DNA of 60,000 bases from Bolinopsis microptera (lineage: Eukaryota > Ctenophora > Tentaculata > Lobata > Bolinopsidae). The stretch is taken from NCBI RefSeq assembly GCF_026151205.1, contig NC_087079.1, forward strand, positions 11,896,635 through 11,956,634. The letters run 5' to 3'. Under the pieces are notes generated by a model, which saw nothing but the letters and a program-made list of their open reading frames with translations, was not told the DNA's origin and made no database searches. The number at the start of each line of letters is the position of its first letter. Position 1 is the stretch's first letter. Shown here piece after piece: positions 33,684 to 45,600 of this stretch. Made by a program: the position numbers and the translations under genes.

Positions 33684-36600
33684 CTCCCCACAAGGCACAC
33701 AGGCGGGGAAAGTGCCTGTAGTTCCACGTGCACAGCTGTCACACTGCATTCCGATAATTCCTTCGTTACAAGTACACTGACCGGATGCGTCACACTGTGT
33801 GTCAGTGCTCCCCTCCATGTTACACTCACAAGCCGTGCACTCTATCTCAGAGTCGTCTGAAGCTACAGAGTAGAAGCCAGCCCTACACTCGTTACACTTG
33901 AACCCCTGTATCCCCTCCTTGCAGTTACACTGCCCTGTCTCCGTGTCACACTCATCGTTAACTGAGCCTCTCATGTCACACCCACACTCGTCACACCCTA
34001 CCTCCGCAGTAAGGTTCCAGTAACCAGCAGAACACGTGTCACACTTGTTACCGGTCACGTGGGGCAGACAGTCACACAGTCCTGACACGTGATCACACAC
34101 TGACGAGCTGGACCCTACTTCGTCACACCCGCAATCCCGACACTTTGGTAACTCTGCGCGCAGCGCGTTACCATAGAAACCAGGGAGACATCTCTCACAC
34201 TCATTGCCAGTAGTGTCGTAGAGACAGTTCTGACAGACACCATCCTCCTTGTTGCAGCTGTACGGGTCTGACAGGTCTATATTGTTGTTACACTCACAGG
34301 CTGTACATTGTCCGTTAGTTCCAAAGAAACCTGCGAGGTATTTACTTGTGAGCACGGTGATATTCACGATAGAGAGCTCTATCATGTTCATAACATCAAA
34401 CACAATACGTTATAAGCTATAATAGAATGTTTAGAGAGAAATAATATAACAACATATAAACTGTATAAGCTATAAAATGAGAGAAATAATATATAACTAA
34501 CCTGGAGCGCACTCCAAACAGTTGGGGCCAGTGTACCCATTCTCACACTCATCACACACAGGGAACTGACTGCCATCCCCGGGAAGGGAGCAGGAAGGAG
34601 ACGCGGCGTTCCGAGAACAGGGACACGCTACACACTGCAGAACCCCGTCCTCTTGGGCTGGGTAATACCCTTCCTGGCACACATCACATCTATCTCCTGC
34701 AGTGTTGCCCTGACAGTCAGCACACACACCTGTCTCTCTGTCACACTGGTTACTGTGGCCGTTACACAGTACTATACACTCGATACACCTGAGGTTTTAT
34801 ATTATTATCAATCGATTTTTTATTAATTGTAGGGGCTAATTAGCGTTACCACATGATTAGCTCTATTTTGTAATGCTGAATGTTTTTTTTGCAGAAAAGA
34901 AAGGAATAAAAAGCAGTCATATTGGATATGATTTTAACTTTTTATTAAATGCAGCAAGACGAAAAAATGGATTGCAGACTAGTTAAATTGCAGTGACACA
35001 GGAAACTCACTCGAAGGAATAGCCACCCCTAGAGAAGTCTTTAGCATATCCCTTAGAACAACCTCCGCAAGCGTGGCCAGTATACCCTTCAGGGCAAACA
35101 CACTGCTCTATGTTCTTAGCTTTCTTGTTTCCACTTTTTTGTACTCCTTTCTGTATCGAAAATTCTGAAATTGTTCAAGATTATCATTAATATCCATATA
35201 TCTATTATTCATTTGAAGATTTTTGGGTACTATAGGTAGTCTTCTGTAATATACCCGTAATATATCTCTTTACAAACTACATACTAAGAATAAGAGCTGC
35301 TAACAACAGATAATTGGAAAAGTGCAATTATTCTTACCTTTAATCTTCTGGTCATGTTTTTTAGATTCAGGGAATATGGTAGTAATCTCTAGTCTGGTGA
35401 TGTCGCTGAGGATGAACTTCATTGTAGCCAGATCAGACACTCCCCCACTCTTAGCAGTGAAACTGTGCTCGTAGAGGGAGATTGAGAGGAACTTAGGCTC
35501 TGTTTCTACCAGTGTTCCGGTCACGTACCGCTCACCACGATACAAACGTATTAGAACCTGTGACATCAGAAGTTAGGAGAGCTGTAGTGGTAGTTATATA
35601 CTAGACTATATTAGTAACAATGTTAGAGAGATAGGATGATTTAAATAGTAAATATGAAGGAAGCTTCCACACATTGTTCCAAACAGCTACTGGGGGGAGG
35701 GGGGCTGCTGAGGGCTGGGGAGTGGATGCTGGGGAGGGGGATGCAGGGGAGGGAGATGCTGGGGAGGGGGAGGGGGATGCTGGGGAGGGGGATGCTGGGG
35801 AGGGAGGGGGCTGCTGGGGAGGGGGATGCTGGGGAGGGAGGGGGATGCTGAGGAGGGATATGCTGGGGAGAGAGGGGGGGGGGGGGGGCTGCTGGGGAGG
35901 GGGAGGGGGGCTGCTGGGGAGGGGGCAGCTGTTTACTCTCACCTCCAGATCCTCATATCCGTTAAGATTGACGGTAAGGTCCATTCCGTAGCTGGTGTAG
36001 AAGTCACCAATGTCAGATGCTTCCCAAACAAACTCTGTTCCTGACGTAGCCCCTATCACATACTTCGGCCTGACTTCCTCTGCTCCACCAACAACTCCCC
36101 AGTCCAGATCCAGCACTTTGTTCTTGATAGTCCATCCTTTAGCAGCGGAGCACTCGTCAGACACTCCGTTACAGTAACATCGGATACATCCAGCCGGGTT
36201 ATCTTCACTGAAAAGTAGAAGTTTACAAAGCCGGGTTATCTTCACTGAAAAGTAGAGGTTTACAAAGCCGGGTTATCTTCACTGAAAAGTAGAGGTTTAC
36301 AAAGCCTGATAAATATACAATAATATAATCTATTTATATATCATATTATAGTATATTTATATGTTTATATTTGTATGTTTATAAACAAACCTGATAAAGA
36401 AGGAGTTAGCTTTGCAGCTGTCACATCGTGTTCCAATAACGTTATCCTTACAGTTACACTCCCCAGTAGTCTGGTCACAGCCCAGTTCAGCGCTTCCGGC
36501 AGGGTTACATTCACACTCCTGGCATCCTACCCCTTCTATCAGGTTGTAGAACCCTACAAATATAATTACAATTATTATCATCACACAACATTCACAAGTG

Positions 36601-39600
36601 AGTACTGATGTTATAATAAGATAGAAGTATTTTAAGCGGGCACATCCTGTCCAAACCCAGGATACATGACATAAAAGATTCGTTTTAACTTGTTTGCATG
36701 AAAAGCATTAATAGGTAAAATAATTGTAAGAATTTAAAATCATAAAGAAATTATCGGTTGATTAAAAGGAAATTGATGAATACTAAAGGAATTAAATAAT
36801 GAATGAATTAAATAATAAAGGAATTAAATAATAAAGGAATTAAATTATAAAGGAATTAAATAATAAAGGAATCAAATGACAGAGGAATTAAATAATAAAG
36901 CAATTAAATCATTAAGCAATTAAATCATTAAGCAATTAAATCATTACGCAATTAAATAATAAAGGAATTAAATAATAAAGTAATTAAATAATAAAGCAAT
37001 TAAATAATAAATCAATTAAATAATGAATCAATTAAATAATAAAGCAATTAAATAATAAAGCAATTAAATAATAAATCAATTAAATAATAAATTAATAAAT
37101 TGCTACTGACCAGTAGAGCAGTGTTCACAAAGTGGACCAGCTACACCAGGCAGACAGGAACACGAAGCAGTAGCCTCGTCACAGGTAGGGAGAGCAGCTC
37201 CAACACCACACTGGCACGCTACACACCCATCCTTTCCTGTACTCTCTAGTCCCACATAACCTGAAAATAGTAAATTTGTAGAATACCTCTCTTATATCAT
37301 GCTAATAGGTGATAAACGTGATCAGAAGACAAGGGACCCTCTGTACTGACTTGGTACTTCTCTCCCTCCCTCCCTCCCTCCCCCGCCTGCCCGGTACTTA
37401 CCATCAACACACTGTGAGCAGGTTGTAAGTCCGTTAATATCAGTGGATGTAAGTACTCCCTCGTGACACGGACACTGTCCTGTCTCCATATCACAGATAT
37501 CAGATTTGCTTCCGAAACTGTTGCAGTCACACGCTGAAAACAGGGATTTAGAGAGATGTTGCAGGACAGATTAATGTATAATGTATAATGTATACTGTAT
37601 AATGTATAATGTATAATGTATAATGTATAATGTATAATGTATAATGTATACTGTATAATGTACAATGTATACTGTATAATGTATAATGCATAATGTAGTA
37701 GAGTGTATACGTGTATCAGTAGTGTTGTACAGGATACTACAGTTAAACTCACGAGAGCACAGTCCCTGGGAGAGTATCCCGAAGTAAGTAGGAAGGCACA
37801 AGCCGCAGGTTCGTCCGGTGTAGCCCTCTTTGCAGGGGCACTGTCCTCCGACACTGTCGCAGTCTCCAGATAGAGATCCACCCATGTTACAACCGCATCC
37901 TGAGGGGGAAACTTGGGGGTTGGCATTAGTTTCATAAGTAGGGTGGGTTTATATTTTAATAGATTATTTAACTTGAAATGTGAGCAATGATACTCATTTG
38001 TCATGATACTGGTTAAAATGTATTACTAAATAGGAATAATTGATAATTGAGAAAATGATAGGTTAGTCGGAGATTTCCAAAATTGCTGTCTCGACTAATC
38101 ATTGATCACTTGATCACCAAATATCAACCTAAACTTAAAATGTCAAATGGCAATCTGTCGTTTCTGATAGACCACCCGCGATGTTTGTTAGAAAAGCTCA
38201 TGTAAGGTAATGGTGCAGCTGACATGTGTCATCATAACATCATAACATCATAACATCTTAAATAATGGTGTTGAAACACTACCCAGATACTGAGTGGAGT
38301 TGGGTTAAAAACATATAAGAGATACGATGATTTAACTTGTAGAAGCTTTCAATAAACATGTGTTAATCGTCGTCAGCTGAATGTGATGTGGTGGACAATG
38401 CTTATATGTGATTGAGTGGTGTCAGGGATGGAGGGTGGGGGAGGTGTGGGTGGGAAAGTGAAAATTACAGTACAATGTCAATAAAAATTTAGTCTTCTGT
38501 TGAGGTTGAGAAGGAAATGCCAGATGGTCTGGACTTTAAGGATTTGGCAATTTTAGGAAGAATGGGGTCCCAGAGGGAACTACATTTGGGTGCGCGGTCT
38601 GTTCTGTTCATAGCTGGTTGTCGTATTTGTATAGCTGCGTGTTCTGTGAGGTCTAGTTGGGTGCGTGAGGTGAGGGATTTGAGGACTTCGATGTTGTTCC
38701 AGGAGATGGTGTGGCCGGTGGTCAGGGCATGATGTGCAGGGGCTGATTTGATTCTGTCTGTGGATTCGTCGATGGCGTTGTTGAGTCTGTAACATCGTTC
38801 GTGTTCTTTCATGCGGTGGACCAAGGGTCTGTAGGTCTGTCCGGCGTATTTGGAGGGGCACTGTGAGCAGGAAATTTCGTAGATGGTGTTGGGGGTGAGG
38901 TGAGTAGGGGGTGTGGTCTTCGTTTTGGTGAGGAGGTTGCGGAGGGAGGTAGCAGAGGAGTGGGTGACTTTGATGTCGTGTTGTCCGAGTATCTTAGAGA
39001 TGGGTTTGGATAGGGAGGGATGGAAAGGAAGAGAAACACTAAGGGCATGTTCACGGGTCTGTCGGTTGAATGAGGCTAGGGATTGGTGGCGAGAGGGGTT
39101 GGTGAATTTCCGTTGTACTTCGTCCATGATGGTGGTGATGCGGTGAGGAGGGAAGCCGTTCTGGAGGCAAACGTGTCGTACTGTTTGGAGTTCGTCGTCA
39201 AGGTGTTGGGGTGAGCAGATGTTGTGGGCTCTTCTGGTCAGTGATCGGATGACTGCGTTCTTAGATGAGTTGGTGGTGCAGGAGGAGTACTTGGTGTAGA
39301 GGTTGGTGTGGGTGGGTTTTCTGTAGACTGATGTGGATTTGTCAGGGTGGATGAGAACGTCAAGGAAGGGTATAGTTCCGTCTGTAGAGGGATGTTCTTG
39401 GGTAAAGTTGAGGTCTTCAGTAAGGGAGTTAAGGAATGTAAGGAAGGATTCTGCGTGGTTTCTGTCTCTGAAAGATCCAAGGCCGTCGTCAACGAAATGG
39501 GAGTAAGTGTTCGGAGGGTCAGGACATGAGGATAAAGCTAAGGTCTCGATTTCAGCAAGGCGGATTTCAGCTAGTTCAACAATGAGGGGGGATCCCATTG

Positions 39601-42600
39601 TACCACCTTCGTCTTGGGAGTAGAAGGAGCCGTTGAATTCAAGGTATGAGTTGTCAAGGCAAAAGTTGATAAGGGAGCCTATGGTGGTGGTGGTGACATT
39701 GGAGGGAAGACGAGAGGGGTTCTGTTCAAAGGAGGAGATGACAGTTTTGAGGGCTAGGCGCATGTCACAGGAGGTGTACAAGGATTGGACGTCTAAGGAG
39801 GCGTGGTAGTGGAAGGAGGGATTGAGAGAGGAGTCGAAGCGATGTTTGAAGTCGGAAGAGTCTTTGAGGCGTAAGGGGTTCTGGGCTAGGGGTTTGAGGA
39901 AAGATGCGAGGACTTTGTGGAGGGCTTGGAGGGGGGTGTTGTAGAAGCTGACTACGGGACGGATAGGTGCGCCGGGTTTGTGTATCTTAGGTTGTCCGTA
40001 AAGTTGAGGCCATCTAGGATGTAGGTTGCGCATCTTGTGGTATAGGTCGGTCGTGATCTTCTTGTCGGTGTGTAGTTTCTTGAGGACTTTCTGTAGTTTA
40101 GTGGTAACGGATTGAGTGGGGTCTTTCGTTAAGAGGGTGTAACTACCTGAGGATAAGTGGTCGGTAACTTTGGTTATGTATTGATCGTGAGTCAGTACAA
40201 CAGTGGCGTTGCCCTTATCAGCAGGAAGAAATTTCAATTCAGATTTCTTAGATTTTAAAGATTTAAGAGCGGTACGTTGTTGTGGAGTCAAATTGTCGGT
40301 GGTCATGTCACGTTTATTGTCAAATTTAGATAATACAGAGGTGACCTGATATGTGGCTGAGGCTTCCATGCCTTCTCCTAGTTGTTTAGTGATATTCTGT
40401 ATGAGGGGAGCCAGGTCGGGGGTAGGATCTGAGGTGGGTGTCGGGACGAACTTCAGTCCAAGGGAGAGGACGTCAGTTTCAGCTGTGGAGAGGGTCTGTC
40501 CAGAGAGGTTGATCACTGTTTTGGCTGTGGTGTCTTTCTTGGGGGTAGGTGAGGTCTTGAGGAGGGGACCATGAAATGTGGGAGAGGGTATGTCGAGCGT
40601 TTTAAGAGTGTCGTAGGGTGAGAGGAACGGGGTGTCGTATTCTGAGAGTAGTACCGCGAACTTCTTTTGGTGAGTAAGTAGTTGTTTTCTGTGGGTGTAT
40701 GAGGATTTTTTGGTGTTGAGGTGTCCTAGTTTCTGAAAATATTGAGGGGTTATGAGTGATTCTATGTGTCTGAGGTTGTGCTCATAAGTGCGTTTGTGTT
40801 GTGCATATTTGAGGCGATACCCAGATATCCTATTAATTACTCTTATCTTGAATAATCGCATCGTAAAAAAGAGCCATAAACTGTCAAAACAATAGTCTAC
40901 GTAGATGTTTGTAAAATTATTTTGCAGTTTCTTGGACAACACATCAGAGAGAGGTGCGCTGAAGTGGGGCTGAAGTCCGCTTACAAATTGTATTCTTTCT
41001 TACACGAGAAGTACGTACTTCTCTGAATTAATAGTAGAGTAGCTCACTTTTATCTTAATAAAACACGTATTAGTACACCCACACTTAGTCTAATGTTTGG
41101 ACTGTATCCTGGCTTACAGTCAGGAGCATTCTTACCACCTGTATCAAGGAGCTGGCAGTATGAACACACTCCTCACTGAATCTTAGGTGAGAACATATTA
41201 ATTAATTATATTTAATCCTGTTTGTTGAAATTGAGTTATAATTCCGATTATTTGAAAAAAGTTAAAACAGATATGGTAAAGTGAAGTAAAGGAATTGAGT
41301 GAGCACTGGGATCTGTACCTACTTACAAGTGTCTCTAAACACATGGTTTGGTTTATGAGACGCCTACTTAAGCACTCACCAACAGCCTCCCCAATGAGGG
41401 AAGCAATGATAGCCACATCCAGCTCATCACACGCCTTGTTGCGTCTACTGCCACAGTCCTGGTCCAGGTACTCCTGGTACAGGTCCTGCAACTCCTCGTT
41501 ATCAGGGAACGCTACTTCGGGGTCCTCCGGGAACACGAAACCAAACTACAGAGAAGTCGAGGTGAAACACAAGGAAATATTTTATAAAGGTTATTATATA
41601 GTAAAACATAGCATATACAACAACGATTCTTTTCATTTATATTTTTTCCGGTGTCACTAGTAAAAGAACTATACCGTATCCAGGGGGAAGCCGTCCTCGT
41701 ACTCAGTAGCACCCTCACACTCCACTGGAGGTTCCACTCTCTCCCTCACTGTTAACTTTATATCGTAGGTGTTAGCTCGTCCCACACAAACATTAGGTAT
41801 ACGTGTCTCTGTAGTGCACGGCTCTACTCGCACGTTGAATGTCTGGAGGGTGCAGGTGGTATATCAGTACTCTTTATTGGGGTACACTCAGCCTTCATAT
41901 ACCTTTATTTAACATATTATATAATACTGATTGTTGAATCATGCAGTTATCACGACTGAGGATGAAAGGTTACTGATAATTACTTGGGTTGAGTATGGCA
42001 ATATTTCCCCGTTTAAGCAGTTGAAGGCTGTCGGTTTCTCGTTCCCTTTGGTCTTGGTGTGAGTGACCTCCACTACAGCGTCCCAGGCGTATCTCGACTA
42101 AGCAAAATACTTAAATAAATGGACAAGAACAAAATTGGCAAGAGATGGGTTTCTGATCATTTTGTGACTTGGAGAACCAATAACTCAGATAGACAGATGG
42201 GGTATATAGTTGATATAATTAATAATATCTTCTTATTTGAGATATAATAATGTAGCAGTATTGCCCGTACCTGGTACAAATTATATAGAACTTAACAGCT
42301 GACAGCTTCACTGATAAATTGAACTTTCAATAATGATAATAAATATCGAAGTCAATGCATGATGCTATATAAAGGACCCATACAACAAAATATGGGTTTG
42401 TGTCGTCCAGCCCAAAAGAAATAATTTTTCAGAAAAAATGATTTGTTTGATTTAAAGGCTACGACTCAGCTACTTCTTGAGCTGAAATTTTGCACAGAAT
42501 TTGCCCACGTGTTGTTCTACATGCGCGGCGTGTTCAATTTCTGAAGGCTGTGTTGTCCAGGGTCGTACTGGAGTTTCAGTGAAGTCATTTGGGCTGGACA

Positions 42601-45600
42601 GATTAATTGTATGGCCTCCTAAACAATTAGTAGTAACTGCTAAACAAATATCTACAAACCTTTAAATGGTTGACCATAAGGTCCATGATTCCCGTGTACG
42701 GTACATTTTCAGCAGCGTTCTCCACATCGTCCTTCTCACCTGTCTTCAGACTCAGCTCTCCGCCTGAATCACACCAATGCTGTTATGTATTTATTTCTGC
42801 TGGATCTTTTTAATAAAGTTTAACACGCAGCAATTAAATTAAATTCATTGAAAAATATATCAAAGATTAAATAAACCGGAAACAAACAAACGAACCCGGT
42901 GGAAGTGAAATGATAGCGTCTGAACTTCCTCCGTCGACACTAGCTCCTCCCTCGAACTTCTCCTGTTATTAGTATCTATTAGTCACGTGATACAACCTTT
43001 ATATTCTAAAACAATTGCAGCTTTACATTAAGGTCTAAATGTTTATAACTACTGAGAGTGTGGTTGAACTGACCTCGTCAGAAGTGGGGTCATGTTTCCA
43101 ACCACCGTCTCCCTGGATACACACAGCAACCTCACACTCCTCCCCGTCCAGGTCGTGGATCAGGTCGTGCAGGTCCGCCAGCAGGTCCAGACACTCCTGT
43201 TCCGGCTCTGAATACCCTGAAATATCTGGGGTTCTCGCATCAGTACATCTACATATTGTCTACATAATATCTACGTATTATCTACATAATATCTACATAT
43301 CATCTACAATCTACATTATGTGTGACGTTACCGGCAGAGAGTCGGGGGCACTGAGCATCTACATACTCTTTCCATAACTTCTGAGCTTCCAAATTATCTG
43401 GGAATGCTTCCTCAGGCTCCAGAGGGAGAACCACATCAACCTGACAGATAATATCAGTTTATCTGGATAAGTTTCCTGCAGAGCCACTTCGTTTTGAAGT
43501 GTTAAAGCGACTTGGTCACACTTATTATATTTTTCAGTAAAGACTAAAAGTCTACTGAAAAATAGAATAAGTTATCTAGTTTTCCTTATATAAGCTGATC
43601 GATAAAACACGTGTATGTTCAAGTTGGATTGTAACTGGTCATTAATTGATCAGTTAAGATATGCCGAACATTCTCAGAGTACAGTAAAACCCCGATTTAC
43701 CGCAAACCCCGATTTACCGCGGCCATTTCCTTTCCCCCAAATAGGGCGTAACATGTATAATGTAAACAAACAAAAAAAACCCGATTTACCGCGGACCCCG
43801 ATTTACCGCGGACCCCGATTTACCGCGGACCCCGATTTACCGTGGATGTTTCCTTTCCCCCAAACTCTGCGGTAAATCGGGATTTTGATGTATGTATAAT
43901 GTCACATTAAGGTAACGCGCGGCGCGCACTACCACTATACGTAGTAGTGTATAGTAGTACGTTATTTATCTACCTTATCTACCTTATTTATCTACCTTTA
44001 TCTACCTTGTACTACTACATTTTATTCCATGTTTACAATTTGCAGTAACCGTCGCAATGACCAGTTCACTGTTAAATAAAGCGCGACCTTCTTTTTACAA
44101 CTTAAATAGCCTGTCAAAGTTCTAAAATAACTCGGTGCAGTATTTATGAAAAGTTATCACTTGACACGACAAATATACTTTTTGACAGTCATGGAGCTCC
44201 GTAATTGTTGAGTAAAGGAAAGATTGTCTAGCTCAACAAACATCTGATAACAACAAACAGCTTGTATTCTAAAACACTGTCAAGCTCCAGTCATTCGTAC
44301 TTGTTTCTGGTTTGTTTTGTGTCTGAAATGAGCGCCACTACAGATACTATGCTGGACACAGCACAGATTAACAGTATTGATGTTGCAGTAGACTCCAGTC
44401 CTGCTACATACATAAATATAAACGAGTTTCCGTGGTATCTGGTGTTTAAGAGTCTGTGTGCCACATTCCGGGAGGAGGAGCACGAGATAAGGGTAGTGGG
44501 AGGGGCTGTCAGGGACATTATCCTCAACATACAACCTAAAGATATAGACTTGTGTACCACAGCACCGCCTCACATAATGGTGGAGATACTGAACAAACAC
44601 AATATTATCCTGCGTGAGACGGGAATACAACACGGAACTGTCACTGTCATCAAGAAAGGGTTCCAATTTGAGATGACTTCTCTCAGGGTTGACTACATGG
44701 ACAAGGGGGAGAGAGTCTGCAGATATGGGACTGACTTTAAAGAAGACGCTAACAGGCGGGATCTGACTATCAACGCTATGAGTCTGGATGAAGAAGGGAG
44801 AGTACATGACTACTTCCAGGGACAGCAGCATCTGGCTGAAGGAGCACTAAGGTTTACAGATAGTGCACTGACGAGAGTATCTGAAGACCCCCTTAGAATA
44901 CTCAGGTACTTCAGATTCGCCAGCTGTTCTGATCTGTTCCCTGTGAAATGCCCGGAGGACTACAAGGAAATATTCTTCCAGAAGAGGTCAGCACTGGCTG
45001 ATCCGAGCATAGTTAAGGGAGAACGGATCTGGAAGGAGATTGGCAAAACCCTGTCCTCCCCCAAATGTTGCGATGCTCTGGATCAAATGAAGGAATGTAA
45101 AATCCTGAGATCTATGGGGTTCCCGGTAGTGGAGAAGTCGTTTAAATGTCTGATAGATCCCACGTACACGGCAGAGGGACTGATACCAGACACAAAGGCT
45201 GCAGTCATCTTAGGGATCATCTTCAAGGGTAAAACGGATATGTTAGAGGAACTGGTAACCAGGTGGAGGGTGAGTAACAAAGTAAAGGATGTCTCGAGGA
45301 TTGCAGCGGTACTGTCAAACAATGGGGATATCGCAGATATAAAAAGACATCTTTATTCTTTAAACCCAGCAACATTCAAAGAAGAAAAGAGTGTAAGGAT
45401 TCAAGCACTTAGATCTGATAAACTGTGCTGGCTAACTGAAGAGCAAGTTAAAGACCTGGAATCATTTGAGAGGCCCACATTCCCCTTCAACAGAGATCAT
45501 TTCGCCAAAGTGCCCAAATTTAAGAGCAAACAGAAAGATGCAACCGACTGGATTAAAGAAAAGTGGGTAGAAAGCTGCTTTACAATGGAAATACCAGAGA

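Larger units (their letters stand above)
36391..37899 (-). other. laminin: four LE modules between IV-B array and IV-A
   Basis: Exons 37753-37899, 37402-37533, 37111-37260 and 36391-36553. Each encodes about one laminin EGF module, for example CDSVGGQCPCKEGYTGRTCG, CDMETGQCPCHEG, CDEATASCSCLPGVAGPLCE and CDQTTGECNCKDNVIGTRCD. Confidence 0.9.

Noticed and set aside
32799-33860. Several plus-strand ORFs of 85-147 aa
   Set aside because: They are antisense shadows of the large laminin coil and LE exon.
35601-36245. ORF with a long proline/serine-rich stretch on the minus strand
   Set aside because: The proline part is the G-rich minisatellite read in one frame; only the IV-A exon 35943-36207 inside it is coding.
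41105-41175. Extra laminin exon coding VCSYCQLLDTG
   Set aside because: Cysteine spacing is suggestive and the phase can be made to fit, but the splice sites are weak; mentioned only as a possibility.
44280-44831. 183-aa minus-strand ORF
   Set aside because: Antisense shadow of the CCA-adding enzyme gene; no domain.
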